A stretch of DNA of 64,000 nucleotides from NCBI GenBank assembly GCA_001556025.1, contig LSIB01000159.1, positions 1 through 64,000 on the forward strand. Direction: 5' to 3'. Shown here piece by piece: positions 7,512 through 16,921 of this stretch. Source of the DNA: Rhizobiales bacterium CCH3-A5 (lineage in GTDB: Bacteria > Pseudomonadota > Alphaproteobacteria > Rhizobiales > Beijerinckiaceae). The translations under genes were made by a program, and so were the position numbers. The stretch's first letter is position 1, and each line of letters begins with the position of its first letter. Under the pieces are notes generated by a model. The model searched no databases. It worked only from the letters and a program-made list of their open reading frames with translations, and was not told where the DNA came from.

Positions 7512-8966
7512 TCAGTTCGCGCGACGCCGGGCGCCGTTGGTGCGTGATGCTTGAGTTCTTTGCTGCAAGAACGCGACGCCGCCAAGCCCTTCCTTGGCCG
7601 CTCCACCCTCTTTTCGCTGGCTCGGAGCCTCGCTGCGCTGCGGCGGCCGGTCGTTGCGGGACGCGTCCTTACGAGACGAGTCCTGGCGCGCCTCGCGCTG
7701 GCCGGAGCCGCCCGCGGGCTTGGGCGAGCCCTGACGCTGGCCCGAAGGCCGGCCATGGTCGCGGCCGCCTCCGTTCTGCTGGCCGCGCCCGCCGCGACCC
7801 TGGTTCTGGGGCGGCTTCTTCGGGGTGCGGCCGTCCCAGTAGGGAACCTCACCGATGGGCGTCACCGCGACGCGGGTCAGCTTCTCGATGGCCGCGAGGT
7901 CGCCGCGCTCCTCGGGCGTGCAGAAGGCGACCGCCATGCCCGACGCGCCCGCGCGCGCGGTGCGGCCGATGCGGTGGACATAGGTCTCAGGCACGTTTGG
8001 CAGATCGAACTGCACGACATGGCTGATGCCGTCGACATCGATGCCGCGCGCGGCGATGTCGGTGGCGACGAGGATGCGCAGTTCGCCGTCGCGGAACGCG
8101 CCGAGCGCACGCTCGCGCTGGCCCTGGCTCTTGTTGCCATGGATCGCGGCCGACTTGATGCCGGCGGCATCGAGCTGGCGGACGACCTTGTCGGCGCCGT
8201 GCTTGGTGCGGGTGAAGACGATGGCGCGCTCCATCTCGGGCACGCTCAGGGTCCTCGCCAGCAGCGCCGGCTTCTGGCCGGCATCGGTGAAGATGACGCG
8301 CTGGTCGACCTTCTCCGCCGTGGTCGCCACGGGGGCGACCGAGACCTCGACCGGGTCCGTCAGATAGGCCTGGGCGATGTCGCGGATCGGCTTGGGCATC
8401 GTCGCGGAGAACAGCAGCGTCTGGCGCTTGGCCGGAATCAGCGTGGCGATGCGGCGCAGCGCATGGATGAAGCCGAGATCGAGCATCTGGTCGGCCTCGT
8501 CGAGAACGAGATACTCGATCTCGCGCAGCGAGACGGCGCGCTGGTCGACGAGATCGAGCAGGCGGCCGGGCGTGGCGACGAGGATGTCGACGGTCTGGCC
8601 AAGCGCGCGGATCTGCTTGCCGACGGGCACGCCGCCGAAGACCACGGTCGACTTGATCGTGGTGAACTGGGCGTAGGTCCGGATCGAGGTTTCGATCTGG
8701 GCAGCAAGCTCGCGCGTCGGCGAGAGGATCAGCGCGCGCACGCTGCGCGGCTGCATCCGGCGCGGCTGGTTGAGCAGCCGGTGAACCAGCGGCAGCGAGA
8801 ACGCCGCCGTCTTGCCGGTGCCGGTCTGGGCGGCGCCGAGAAGGTCGCGGCCCTGCAGGATCGGCGGGATCGCCTGCGCCTGGATCGGCGTGGGCGTGAC
8901 GTAACCTTCGGAGGCGAGCGCCTTGAGAAGCTGCTCGGAGAGGCCGAGGTCGGTGAATTTGGTCAA
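7512..8966 (-). CDS. DEAD-box ATP-dependent RNA helicase, RhlE type
   Basis: 484 residues. All helicase motifs are present in order: Q motif (TPTPIQAQAIP), Walker A (AQTGTGKTAAF), PTRELAAQI, TPGRLLDL, DEAD, SAT, RGIDVDG and HRIGRTARAG. After about residue 375 comes a low-complexity tail rich in Gly, Arg, Gln and Ser, typical of RNA-binding tails of RhlE proteins. The start must be TTG: a TAA stands in frame two codons upstream and the first internal Met comes only after Walker A. A GGAAAG Shine-Dalgarno supports it. It lies between cspA and infA on the same strand and is a candidate cold-adaptation helicase. Confidence 0.92.
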   Translation of the reverse strand: MTKFTDLGLSEQLLKALASEGYVTPTPIQAQAIPPILQGRDLLGAAQTGTGKTAAFSLPLVHRLLNQPRRMQPRSVRALILSPTRELAAQIETSIRTYAQFTTIKSTVVFGGVPVGKQIRALGQTVDILVATPGRLLDLVDQRAVSLREIEYLVLDEADQMLDLGFIHALRRIATLIPAKRQTLLFSATMPKPIRDIAQAYLTDPVEVSVAPVATTAEKVDQRVIFTDAGQKPALLARTLSVPEMERAIVFTRTKHGADKVVRQLDAAGIKSAAIHGNKSQGQRERALGAFRDGELRILVATDIAARGIDVDGISHVVQFDLPNVPETYVHRIGRTARAGASGMAVAFCTPEERGDLAAIEKLTRVAVTPIGEVPYWDGRTPKKPPQNQGRGGRGQQNGGGRDHGRPSGQRQGSPKPAGGSGQREARQDSSRKDASRNDRPPQRSEAPSQRKEGGAAKEGLGGVAFLQQRTQASRTNGARRRAN

Positions 8967-9144
8967 AACTTAGTCTTTCCGGACGCCGCGACGCAAGGGG
9001 CACATGTGGGTCTCGGCTGTGCCGCCGGATTGCGCCCGGCCTGATAGTCTGGGGGATCGGTCCTGCCGGCGAACCGCTAAGCCACAGCGCCGGCAGGTTT
9101 GTCGTGAGCCGGACGGGCGAAAGCCTCGTCCGGTCGGTTAAGTC

Positions 9145-9354
9145 TCAGGCGATGGCGAGGTTGCCGGCCGAGGACTTGCCGGTCTTGCGATCGGCGATCA
9201 ACTCGTAGGAGACGACCTGACCCTCGACCAGCTCGCGCAGGCCGGCGCGCTCGACGGCGCTGATGTGGACGAAAATGTCCTGCCCGCCGTTAGACGGGGT
9301 GATGAAGCCATAGCCCTTGGTGGCGTTGAACCACTTGACGGTGCCCTTATCCAT
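9145..9354 (-). CDS. cspA: Cold-shock family protein
   Basis: 69 residues, the normal length. The RNP1-like KGYGFITP and RNP2-like DIFVHISAV are intact within the single cold-shock OB domain, which binds single-stranded RNA and DNA. The start is fixed by the conserved [17 protein letters not shown] opening and by an AAGGA Shine-Dalgarno. The 278 bases upstream have no gene and would allow a long 5' leader like those of other csp genes, though no cold-shock box can be proved by reading. Helicase and infA genes follow downstream on the same strand. Confidence 0.93.
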   Translation of the reverse strand: MDKGTVKWFNATKGYGFITPSNGGQDIFVHISAVERAGLRELVEGQVVSYELIADRKTGKSSAGNLAIA

Positions 9355-9632
9355 AACAGGTAGTCCTTGCGTTTCAGATCCGCGTGTTCGATGAGGCCCA
9401 GGCTCGACGCGCGGACGCCTCGCTCTGGTCTTGTAGTCGATGTGTGGTGGATCTGAATCGTGACCGCCGACCGGACCTTGCGCCCGCGCGGAGGAATGGC
9501 CAGAACCCGGCCGCATCTCGTCTTACATGGGTGGGGCTAGCATATTTTGCGAGGGGGGTCCAGCGCGCGGACAGATCCGGGGCTGGTTCGAAATTGTCGA
9601 TCGTCGATTTGCCTTTCAATCCGTAGCGGTCT

Positions 9633-10334
9633 TCACCCGATCTCCTGCACCAGCCCGACCAACCCGCCCAGATCGACGAGCTTGCGATACCTCCCCTCGC
9701 CCACTGGCTCCTCGGCATGCTCCAGCGCCCAGGTCAGCTCGTGCGGCACATGCACCGCCCAGGCGCCGGCCGCCAGCGCGGGCAGGATGTCGGATTTCAG
9801 CGAGTTTCCGACCATCATCGCACGGCGTGCGCCGTCGCCATGGCGGGCGAAGATGCGCTCATAGGTCGAGGCGTTCTTGTCGCTGACGATCTCGACCGCG
9901 TCGAACAACTCACCCAGCCCCGAGGCCGCGAGCTTGCGCTCCTGGTCGAAGAGATCGCCCTTGGTGATCAGCACGAGCTTGTAGTCGCCGGCCAGCGCTT
10001 GAAGCGTCTCGCGGACATGCGGCAGCGTCTCGACCGGGTGGTCCAGCATCTCCCGGCCCCAGCCGAGGATTTCGGCGATCGCCGAGGCCGGCACTTGCCC
10101 GCCCGTGATCTCGATCGCGCTCTCGATCATCGAGAGGACGAAGCCCTCGATGCCGAAGCCGTAGAAGGCGAGATTGCGGCGCTCGGCCTCCAGCAACTTG
10201 CCGGAAATCTCGGCTGCCTGCCCATGCGCGCCGAGCAGCGCGACGAAGCGGTCCTCGGTCAGCCGGAAGAACCGCTCGTTTTGCCAGAGCGTGTCGTCGG
10301 CGTCGAAGCCGATGGTGGTGAGCTTCGACGCCAT
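9633..10334 (-). CDS. HAD-superfamily hydrolase
   Basis: 233 residues with all HAD phosphatase motifs: motif I DADDTLW with the nucleophilic Asp, a helical cap domain at about 25-90, motif II LITKGD, a Lys in ERKLAASGLG, and motif IV GNSLKSDI. The substrate cannot be predicted. It begins 8 bases after the ppdK stop on the same strand, so it is very likely co-transcribed with ppdK and may act on a phosphorylated metabolite of that node. Confidence 0.85.
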   Translation of the reverse strand: MASKLTTIGFDADDTLWQNERFFRLTEDRFVALLGAHGQAAEISGKLLEAERRNLAFYGFGIEGFVLSMIESAIEITGGQVPASAIAEILGWGREMLDHPVETLPHVRETLQALAGDYKLVLITKGDLFDQERKLAASGLGELFDAVEIVSDKNASTYERIFARHGDGARRAMMVGNSLKSDILPALAAGAWAVHVPHELTWALEHAEEPVGEGRYRKLVDLGGLVGLVQEIG

Positions 10335-10342
10335 CGCGCCCC

Positions 10343-13027
10343 TCAGCCTTCCTTCTGCTTCACCGCCCCAAGCGCCGCCTGGGCCGCCGCAAGCCGCGCG
10401 ATCGGCACGCGGAACGGCGAACAGGAGACGTAGTCGAGCCCGATGCTTTCGCAGAATCCGATCGAGGCCGGATCGCCGCCATGCTCGCCGCAGATGCCGA
10501 GCTTGATATCGGGCCTGACCTCGCGGCCGCGCTGCGCCGCGAGCTTCACCAGTTCGCCGACGCCCTCCTGATCGATCGTCACGAAGGGGTCCTGCGCCAG
10601 GATGCCCTTCTGCGTGTAGGGCCCGAGGAACGAGGCGGCGTCGTCGCGGCTGATGCCGAGCGTGGTCTGGGTCAGGTCGTTGGTGCCGAAGGAGAAGAAC
10701 TCGGCGCTCCTGGCGATCTCCTTCGCCATCAGCGCCGCGCGCGGCAGTTCGATCATGGTGCCGACCTGATAGCTCAGCTCGGTCTTGCTTTCCGCGATCA
10801 CGGCCTTCGCCATCGCGTCGATGCGCGCCTTGACGAGGTCGAGTTCGGCCACGCCCATGACGAGCGGGACCATGACCTCCGGGATCACCGGCTTGCCGGT
10901 TTCCTTGGCCGCGATCACCGCCGCTTCGAAGATGGCGCGCGCCTGCATCTCGGCGATCTCGGGATAGGCGATGGCGAGGCGCACGCCGCGGAAACCGAGC
11001 ATCGGGTTGAACTCGTGCAGTTCGGCGGCGCGGTGCTTGAGCGTCTCGGGCGTGACGCCGAGCGCGCTGGCGACCGAGGCGATCTCGGCCTCGCCATGGG
11101 GCAGGAACTCGTGCAGCGGCGGATCGAGCAGCCGGATCGTCACCGGGAGCCCCTGCATGATGGTGAAGAGCTGGACGAAATCCTGGCGCTGCATCGGCAG
11201 CAGCTTGGCGAGCGCGGCGCGGCGGCCGGCGTCGTCATGCGCCAGAATCATCTCGCGCATCGGCTGGATGCGGTCCTCGTCGAAGAACATGTGCTCGGTG
11301 CGGCAAAGCCCGATACCCTCCGCGCCGAACTCGCGCGCCGTCCTGGCATCGTCGGGCGTCTCGGCATTGGCGCGCACCTTCAGGCGGCGGACCCTGTCGG
11401 CCCAGCCCATCAGGGTGCCGAACTCGCCCGAAAGCTCGGGCTGCTGCATCTTGATCTCGCCGAGCATCACCTGGCCGGCCCCGCCGTCGATGGTGATGAA
11501 ATCGCCGGCCTTGAGCACGGTGGCGCCCACGCTCATCGTGCCTTTGGCGTAATCGACGCGGATCTGGCCCGCGCCCGAGACGCAGGGCTTGCCCATGCCG
11601 CGCGCTACCACCGCCGCATGCGAGGTCATGCCGCCGCGCGTGGTCAGGATGCCTTCTGCGGCGTGCATGCCGTGGATGTCCTCAGGCGAGGTCTCGACGC
11701 GCACGAGTATGACCTTGCGGCCGGCCTTCCGGGCGTTCTCGGCGTCGTCGGAGTTGAAAACGATCTCGCCGGCCGCCGCGCCCGGCGAGGCCGGCAGGCC
11801 GGTTGTCAGGATCCGCCGCTCGGCCTTGGGGTCGATCGTCGGATGCAGCAACTGGTCGAGCGCGCCGGGCTCGACGCGACCAACGGCCTCCTCCTCCGTG
11901 ATCAGGCCTTCCTGGGCGAGTTCGACCGCGATGCGCAGCGCGGCCTTCGCGGTGCGTTTGCCGGAGCGGGTCTGCAGCATCCAGAGCTTGCCCTCCTGGA
12001 TGGTGAATTCCATGTCCTGCATGTCGCGATAGTGCCGCTCCAGAATGCCGTAGATGCGGACGAGCTCCGCATAGGCATCGGGCATCGCCTTCTCCATCGA
12101 GGGCTTGTCGGAGCCGGCTTCCTTCTTCGCGGCCTCGGTGATGTCCTGCGGCGTACGGATGCCGGCGACGACGTCCTCGCCCTGCGCGTTGATCAGGAAC
12201 TCGCCATAGAGCGCGTTCTCGCCGGTCGAGGGATTACGGGTGAAGGCGACGCCGGTCGCCGAGGTGTCGCCCATATTGCCGAACACCATCGACTGCACGT
12301 TGACCGCCGTGCCCCAGGCGGCCGGGATGTTGTTCAGCTCGCGATACTTGATTGCGCGCGCATTCATCCAGGAGGAGAACACCGCGCCGACCGCGCCCCA
12401 GAGCTGGGCGTGGGGCTCCTGCGGAAACTCCGAGCCGAGCGCCTTCTTCACGATGTCCTTGTATTTGCCGACCAGCACCTTCCAGTCTTCGGCGGACAGG
12501 TCGGTGTCGAGGTGCAGCCCCTTGCGCTCCTTGTAGTCCTCGAGGGCCTCCTCGAAATGGCCGTGGTCGACGTCGAGCACCACGTTGGAATACATCGTGA
12601 TGAAGCGGCGATAGCTGTCCCAGGCGAAGCGCGCGTCGCCCGAGGCCTTGGCCACGGCCTCCACGGTGACGTCGTTCAGGCCGAGGTTCAGCACCGTGTC
12701 CATCATGCCCGGCATTGAAGCGCGCGCGCCCGACCGCACCGAGACCAGCAGCGGATTGGCCGGATCGCCGAAGGTCTTGCCGGTCAGCGTCGCCATACCC
12801 GAGAGCGCGGCCTGGGCCTGCGCTTCAAGCTCCGGCGGAAACTGCTTGCCGTTGTCGTAGTACCAGGTGCAGACCTCGGTGGTGATGGTGAAGCCAGGCG
12901 GCACCGGAAGTCCGAGATTGCTCATCTCGGCGAGATTGGCGCCCTTACCGCCGAGCAGGTTCTTCATACCCGCCTCGCCTTCGGCCTTGCCGTCGCCAAA
13001 GGTGTAGACCCACTTCGCTCCAGCCAT
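10343..13027 (-). CDS. ppdK: Pyruvate, phosphate dikinase
   Basis: 894 residues, the family length. It interconverts ATP, phosphate and pyruvate with AMP, diphosphate and phosphoenolpyruvate. The N-terminal nucleotide-binding domain starts MAGAKWVYTFG and has GGKGANLAEM. The phosphohistidine domain has GGMTSHAAVVARGMGKPC with the catalytic His. The C-terminal PEP/pyruvate domain has FSFGTNDLTQTTLG and GICGEHGGDP. The start chosen is the ATG at 13027, where similarity begins; the open frame upstream belongs to no domain. The gene is followed by a HAD hydrolase in the same unit. Confidence 0.96.
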   Translation of the reverse strand: MAGAKWVYTFGDGKAEGEAGMKNLLGGKGANLAEMSNLGLPVPPGFTITTEVCTWYYDNGKQFPPELEAQAQAALSGMATLTGKTFGDPANPLLVSVRSGARASMPGMMDTVLNLGLNDVTVEAVAKASGDARFAWDSYRRFITMYSNVVLDVDHGHFEEALEDYKERKGLHLDTDLSAEDWKVLVGKYKDIVKKALGSEFPQEPHAQLWGAVGAVFSSWMNARAIKYRELNNIPAAWGTAVNVQSMVFGNMGDTSATGVAFTRNPSTGENALYGEFLINAQGEDVVAGIRTPQDITEAAKKEAGSDKPSMEKAMPDAYAELVRIYGILERHYRDMQDMEFTIQEGKLWMLQTRSGKRTAKAALRIAVELAQEGLITEEEAVGRVEPGALDQLLHPTIDPKAERRILTTGLPASPGAAAGEIVFNSDDAENARKAGRKVILVRVETSPEDIHGMHAAEGILTTRGGMTSHAAVVARGMGKPCVSGAGQIRVDYAKGTMSVGATVLKAGDFITIDGGAGQVMLGEIKMQQPELSGEFGTLMGWADRVRRLKVRANAETPDDARTAREFGAEGIGLCRTEHMFFDEDRIQPMREMILAHDDAGRRAALAKLLPMQRQDFVQLFTIMQGLPVTIRLLDPPLHEFLPHGEAEIASVASALGVTPETLKHRAAELHEFNPMLGFRGVRLAIAYPEIAEMQARAIFEAAVIAAKETGKPVIPEVMVPLVMGVAELDLVKARIDAMAKAVIAESKTELSYQVGTMIELPRAALMAKEIARSAEFFSFGTNDLTQTTLGISRDDAASFLGPYTQKGILAQDPFVTIDQEGVGELVKLAAQRGREVRPDIKLGICGEHGGDPASIGFCESIGLDYVSCSPFRVPIARLAAAQAALGAVKQKEG

Positions 13028-13196
13028 CACAACAGCCTCTTCCCAATTGAACCGGGCAGACGAACGCACCGGCGGTCGAATGGTTTCGCTCGTGCGCGGC
13101 CAAGCCGGCGCGGCGTGGTCATGCCGAAAAGTGCGGGAACAATCAATTGGCGGCTGCCGCCGGGAGCGCAACGAGAGAACGCGCCAGCCCTCGGCC

Positions 13197-13694
13197 TCAA
13201 GCGCGCTTGTCCCTTGCCGCGCGCGGCCAGCGCAGCGGCCAGTTGACGATGCGCTCGGGCAGATCGCTCTCCGCCACGTCATCCTCGCCAGCGAAAACCC
13301 GGTCGCGAACGGACACCCCGGCGGCGATGACCGTCTCCGGATCGCCCGAAACCAGCGGGTGCCACCAAAGCAGGTCGCGGCCCTCCGCCACGAGGCGGTA
13401 GGCGCAGGTCGGCGGCAGCCAGCGCAGCGTGCGGACCGCATGCGGCGTCAGCGTCACGCAGTCGGGCACGGACCGAGAGCGGTTCTCGTAGTCCTTGCAG
13501 CGGCAGGCGCCGGCATCGAACAGCCGGCAGCCTACATCGGTAGCGAGGACGCGCCCGCTGTCCTCGTCCTCCAGCTTGACGAGGCAGCAGCGCCCGCAGC
13601 CGTCGCAGAGCGATTCCCACTGTTCGCGCGTCATGGCGTCGAGCGTCGTCGTGCGCCAGAACGGCGCGGCGTCGGGGGCGATGTCGGAGGTCAT
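13197..13694 (-). CDS. YcgN-type (UPF0260) cysteine cluster protein
   Basis: 165 residues. The cysteine pattern CDGCGRCC near residue 30, then CRLFD, CRCKDY and a Cys-containing PPTCAYR segment match the UPF0260/YcgN family, in which the cysteines probably bind a metal or Fe-S centre. The role is unknown. A start at 13694 gives the usual family length; longer frames upstream are arginine-rich noise. It sits 170 bases from the ppdK start on the same strand. Confidence 0.85.
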   Translation of the reverse strand: MTSDIAPDAAPFWRTTTLDAMTREQWESLCDGCGRCCLVKLEDEDSGRVLATDVGCRLFDAGACRCKDYENRSRSVPDCVTLTPHAVRTLRWLPPTCAYRLVAEGRDLLWWHPLVSGDPETVIAAGVSVRDRVFAGEDDVAESDLPERIVNWPLRWPRAARDKRA

Positions 13695-13734
13695 CGCCCC
13701 CTTATGGCGGATCGAGGCGCGTTGCGGAAGCGCG

Positions 13735-14805
13735 TTAGCTGCGCGCCCGCAATTCCGCCTGCGAGCGGCCGATGATGCCGGGATAGCGCTTGTCGGGATA
13801 CCAGGGCGTTCGTCCGATCGCGTCGAAACCCGGCAGGGTCTCCATGTGCTGGACCATGCGGGCGCGCATCGCCTGGTCCGGCAGCGGACCGCGCAAGGCC
13901 CCGAGGTTTTCCTGCGCATGCGCCGGATCGGACGTCGCCGAAAGCACGCAGGTCACTGTTGGGTTGGCCATGACGTATTTCAGGAAGAACTGAGCCCAGT
14001 TGGCCGCGCCGAATTCCCTGGCGAAATCCGGCAGCGGCCGGCCCTTGACGACCTTGTGCAGGCGGCCTTTTTCCAGCGCCATGTTGATGAAGACGCCGCA
14101 GCCCTTCTCGGCTGCGGCCGGCAGAACGCGCTGCTCGGCGCCGCGGTTGAAGATCGAGTAGTTGACCTGCACGAAATCGACCGCGCCGCGCCCGATCCAG
14201 CCGGCGAGGACGTCGTGATAGGCGTTTTCATGATGGGTCACGCCGACGAAGCGGGTGCGCCCCTCCTTCTTCCAGACGTTGAGCATCGGCACGACGACAT
14301 CGACATTGACGAGGCTGTGGCACTGCATCAGGTCGAAGCTCCTGCGCCAGAGCCGGTTCTGCGACTGCTCGAAGGAGCGGCGCGCATGGCTGTCATCGGC
14401 CAGGAACTCGCCGGTGACCCAGAGCTTGTTGGCGATGAACAGCCGCTCGTTCAGCCCCTGCGCGATCAGCGCGTCGCCGACCGTGGTCTCGCCCGTGCCG
14501 TAGAGCGGCGAGGTGTCGATGACGCGCACGCCCGCTTCGGTGTAGAGCCGCGTCACCTCGCGCAGATGGTCGCGCCTGTCGCCGGGCAGCGTGTCGAAGG
14601 TGAGGAAGGTGCCGAGCCCGAGCGCCGGAACCGCCTCGCCGCTGCGCGGGATGGTGCGGGTGATCAGATCGCCGACAGCGGGCCGCGCCGGCGCCGTCTG
14701 GGCGCTGGCGGCAGGCGGCAGCGCGAGACCGGCGGCAGCGGCCGCGCCGCCGCCGAGCAAGGCGCGGCGATGAAGGGACAATCTGTGGGGCTGAGTTTCG
14801 AACAT
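13735..14805 (-). CDS. Exported aldo/keto reductase family protein
   Basis: 356 residues. The N-terminus has a twin arginine ([11 protein letters not shown]) followed by a hydrophobic Ala/Leu stretch and ASAQ, a good Tat signal. The mature part is an aldo/keto reductase barrel: [23 protein letters not shown] with the catalytic Asp and Tyr, ANKLWVT with the Lys, DLMQCHSL with the His. Tat export of a nicotinamide-cofactor enzyme is uncommon but known. The substrate is unknown. It is divergent from the SUMF-fold gene at 15055. Confidence 0.85.
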   Translation of the reverse strand: MFETQPHRLSLHRRALLGGGAAAAAGLALPPAASAQTAPARPAVGDLITRTIPRSGEAVPALGLGTFLTFDTLPGDRRDHLREVTRLYTEAGVRVIDTSPLYGTGETTVGDALIAQGLNERLFIANKLWVTGEFLADDSHARRSFEQSQNRLWRRSFDLMQCHSLVNVDVVVPMLNVWKKEGRTRFVGVTHHENAYHDVLAGWIGRGAVDFVQVNYSIFNRGAEQRVLPAAAEKGCGVFINMALEKGRLHKVVKGRPLPDFAREFGAANWAQFFLKYVMANPTVTCVLSATSDPAHAQENLGALRGPLPDQAMRARMVQHMETLPGFDAIGRTPWYPDKRYPGIIGRSQAELRARS

Positions 14806-15054
14806 GGCGTCACCTCTTGATGTGGGGCCACGGCCGCAACCCGTGCAGCGACCGCATGACCCAGACGCTATGGCGATGACGGACGGCCGGGCGCGCGCGA
14901 TCCCGATGCGAGGGCCGCGATGCTGACCAAAAGCGAAGGCCTGGCCGATCAGGACCGCGCGCCTTGTGTCAGGATCGCGCGCGCCGGCATGCTTGAGCCG
15001 CGCTACACTGAATGCCATCGGGCGCTCCTCGGCCCTCGCGGCGAAAGGCCATGC

Positions 15055-15783
15055 ATGACGATGTTCCGCCGCACCGCTCTGATGATCCTCCTGCTCACCG
15101 CGCCCGGTGTGGTCGCGGCGCAAGATCGCGTCGTCAATGATCGCGTCGTCCTGTCCGGTTTCGCGATCGACCGCACCGAGGTCACGATCGGGCGGTTCCG
15201 CGAGTTCGCGCTCGCGACCGGCCTGACGACGCAGGCCGAACGCGCCGGCCATGGCTATGAATACGGCGCCGGCTGGGAGCGCCGGCCGGGCTGGAGCTGG
15301 CGGCAACCCTTCGGCGCGGCCGACACGGCGGAGGCCGAGCCCGGCGCGCCGGCCGTCCATCTGAGCTGGTCCGAGGCGCGCGACTTCTGCGCCTGGTCGG
15401 GCGGGCGCCTGCCGACGCGGGCGGAATGGCAGGAAGCCGCCTACCGCGAGAGGCGCGAGACGCCGGGCGACGGTTTCGCCACCGGCAAGACCTATCCCTA
15501 TCCCGTCGGAGCCAGCCCCGACGGCATGAACCTGTCCGGAGCAGACCCGTGGCCGCGTCATGCCGCAGCCGGCGCGACGAAGCGTGGCGTCAACGGCCTG
15601 CACGAGATGGGCGGTAATGTCTGGGAATGGCTCGCGGACCGGCAGGGCGACAGCGCGCTCACCGCCGGCGGCTCGTGGTGGTACGGCCCGCAGCAGACGC
15701 GCACTGAGGGCATGCAATGGAAGGCGGCGGATTTTTATGCCGTCTATGTCGGCTTCCGCTGTGTCTACGCCGCGCCCCGCTGA
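15055..15783 (+). CDS. Secreted SUMF1-fold (formylglycine-generating-like) protein without catalytic cysteines
   Basis: 242 residues. A signal peptide precedes VVAAQD (about residue 22). The body is the SUMF1/FGE-sulfatase fold: FAIDRTEVTIGRFREFA, HLSWSEARDFCAWSGGRLPT, AEWQEAAYR, NGLHEMGGNVWEW, AGGSWW, VGFRC. In true formylglycine-generating enzymes two cysteines lie just after the GGSW block; here that segment reads GGSWWYGPQQTRTEG and lacks them. It is therefore probably a SUMF-fold protein of another activity or a binding protein. The start at 15055 is chosen because the signal peptide begins there. The AraC regulator gene starts 52 bases downstream. Confidence 0.75.
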   Translation: MTMFRRTALMILLLTAPGVVAAQDRVVNDRVVLSGFAIDRTEVTIGRFREFALATGLTTQAERAGHGYEYGAGWERRPGWSWRQPFGAADTAEAEPGAPAVHLSWSEARDFCAWSGGRLPTRAEWQEAAYRERRETPGDGFATGKTYPYPVGASPDGMNLSGADPWPRHAAAGATKRGVNGLHEMGGNVWEWLADRQGDSALTAGGSWWYGPQQTRTEGMQWKAADFYAVYVGFRCVYAAPR

Positions 15784-15835
15784 GCCGAGTGTCGGCGCGG
15801 CTGGTGCGGCGGCAGCCCGCTTGCTAGAATCCGGC

Positions 15836-16717
15836 ATGGTCCTCGCGAGCGACCAGCAGCAACCCACGATCGCGGCGGTGACCTCGCCGCCCGTCGGCTT
15901 GCGCGCGCAATCCTGGCATGGCGGCCGCTTCGTCACCGCGAGGCGCGAGCGCACCGCCTTCGTCGAGGGCTCTATTCTGCTCCCGGACCATACCGTCATG
16001 GTGACCCTGCGCGGCGGCGCGGCCCGGCACGAGACGATCTGCGCCAGCGGCGAGCGCACGGACGGGCCCGACCGCGCCGGGCTCGCCTCCTTCCTCCCGG
16101 CCGGCTGCGAGCGCCGCCTGCGGCTGCACGATGTCGGCTGGCACTGGGCTTCGATCTCGATCGCGCCTTCGCTGTTCGAGCGTCTGCGCCCGGCGCGGAC
16201 CCGCATCATGCGCCCCTTCGGCAACCGCGAGGACGCTTTCCTGCTCGGCCTGCTCGGCGAATTCGAGCGCCTGCATGCCCAGGACGGGGCGCTCGACGCG
16301 ACCTATTGCGAGGCGATGACGCTCGCGCTGGTGCATTATCTTTGGCGACGCGAGCCCGGCGCGCCGGAAGCCGCCGAAGGCGGCGGTCTGCCGCGGTGGA
16401 AACTCAACCGCGTGCGCGAGCATGTCGAGAGCCACCTTGCCGGCGAGATCAGGATGGCGGCGCTGGCGGAGCTGACCGGACTTTCGGAGGGCCATTTCCA
16501 CCGCGCCTTCCGTTCGGCTACTGGACTGACGCCGCTGCAATTCGTCAATCGCCGACGGGTCGAGGCCGCCAAGCGAATACTGGCCACATCCGCACCCTCG
16601 ATCGTCGATCTTGCGCTGCAGGTGGGCTTTACCAGCCCGAGCCATTTCGCCCGGATCTTCCGGCACGAAACCGGCCGCAATCCGGCGCAGTTCCGGCGCG
16701 AGCTCGGCCAGGGCTGA
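15836..16717 (+). CDS. AraC family transcriptional regulator
   Basis: 293 residues. The C-terminal 100 residues carry two helix-turn-helix motifs: LAELTGLSEGHFHRAFRSAT and LALQVGFTSPSHFARIFR, then GRNPAQFRRE. The N-terminal half is a beta-rich sensor domain of unknown ligand. It lies on the same strand as the SUMF-fold gene, 52 bases after it. The target genes are unknown; the SUMF-fold protein and the divergent aldo/keto reductase are natural candidates. Confidence 0.85.
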   Translation: MVLASDQQQPTIAAVTSPPVGLRAQSWHGGRFVTARRERTAFVEGSILLPDHTVMVTLRGGAARHETICASGERTDGPDRAGLASFLPAGCERRLRLHDVGWHWASISIAPSLFERLRPARTRIMRPFGNREDAFLLGLLGEFERLHAQDGALDATYCEAMTLALVHYLWRREPGAPEAAEGGGLPRWKLNRVREHVESHLAGEIRMAALAELTGLSEGHFHRAFRSATGLTPLQFVNRRRVEAAKRILATSAPSIVDLALQVGFTSPSHFARIFRHETGRNPAQFRRELGQG

Positions 16718-16921
16718 AACCGCCCGCCAGGCCGACGCGTATCGGAACGGCACAGGCGATGTCGGCACGAACCCTGCGACAGGCATCGGCGCTGGCTCAG
16801 TCATGTCTTGTCATCGCATGCCGCGTCACGATCTGATGCGCCAGCGCGGTTTCAGTTGCCAAGCGCCCGGCTTCGCGGCAGGACAGTTTCCGAAGAACGT
16901 TTCCAAGGTTTCCGGCCGGTG

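Noticed and set aside
10481..12718. Open frame of 745 codons on the plus strand opposite ppdK
   Set aside because: Antisense to a clear 894-residue PPDK; composition (His, Arg, Gly, Leu, Asp) is that of a GC-driven shadow frame with no domain.
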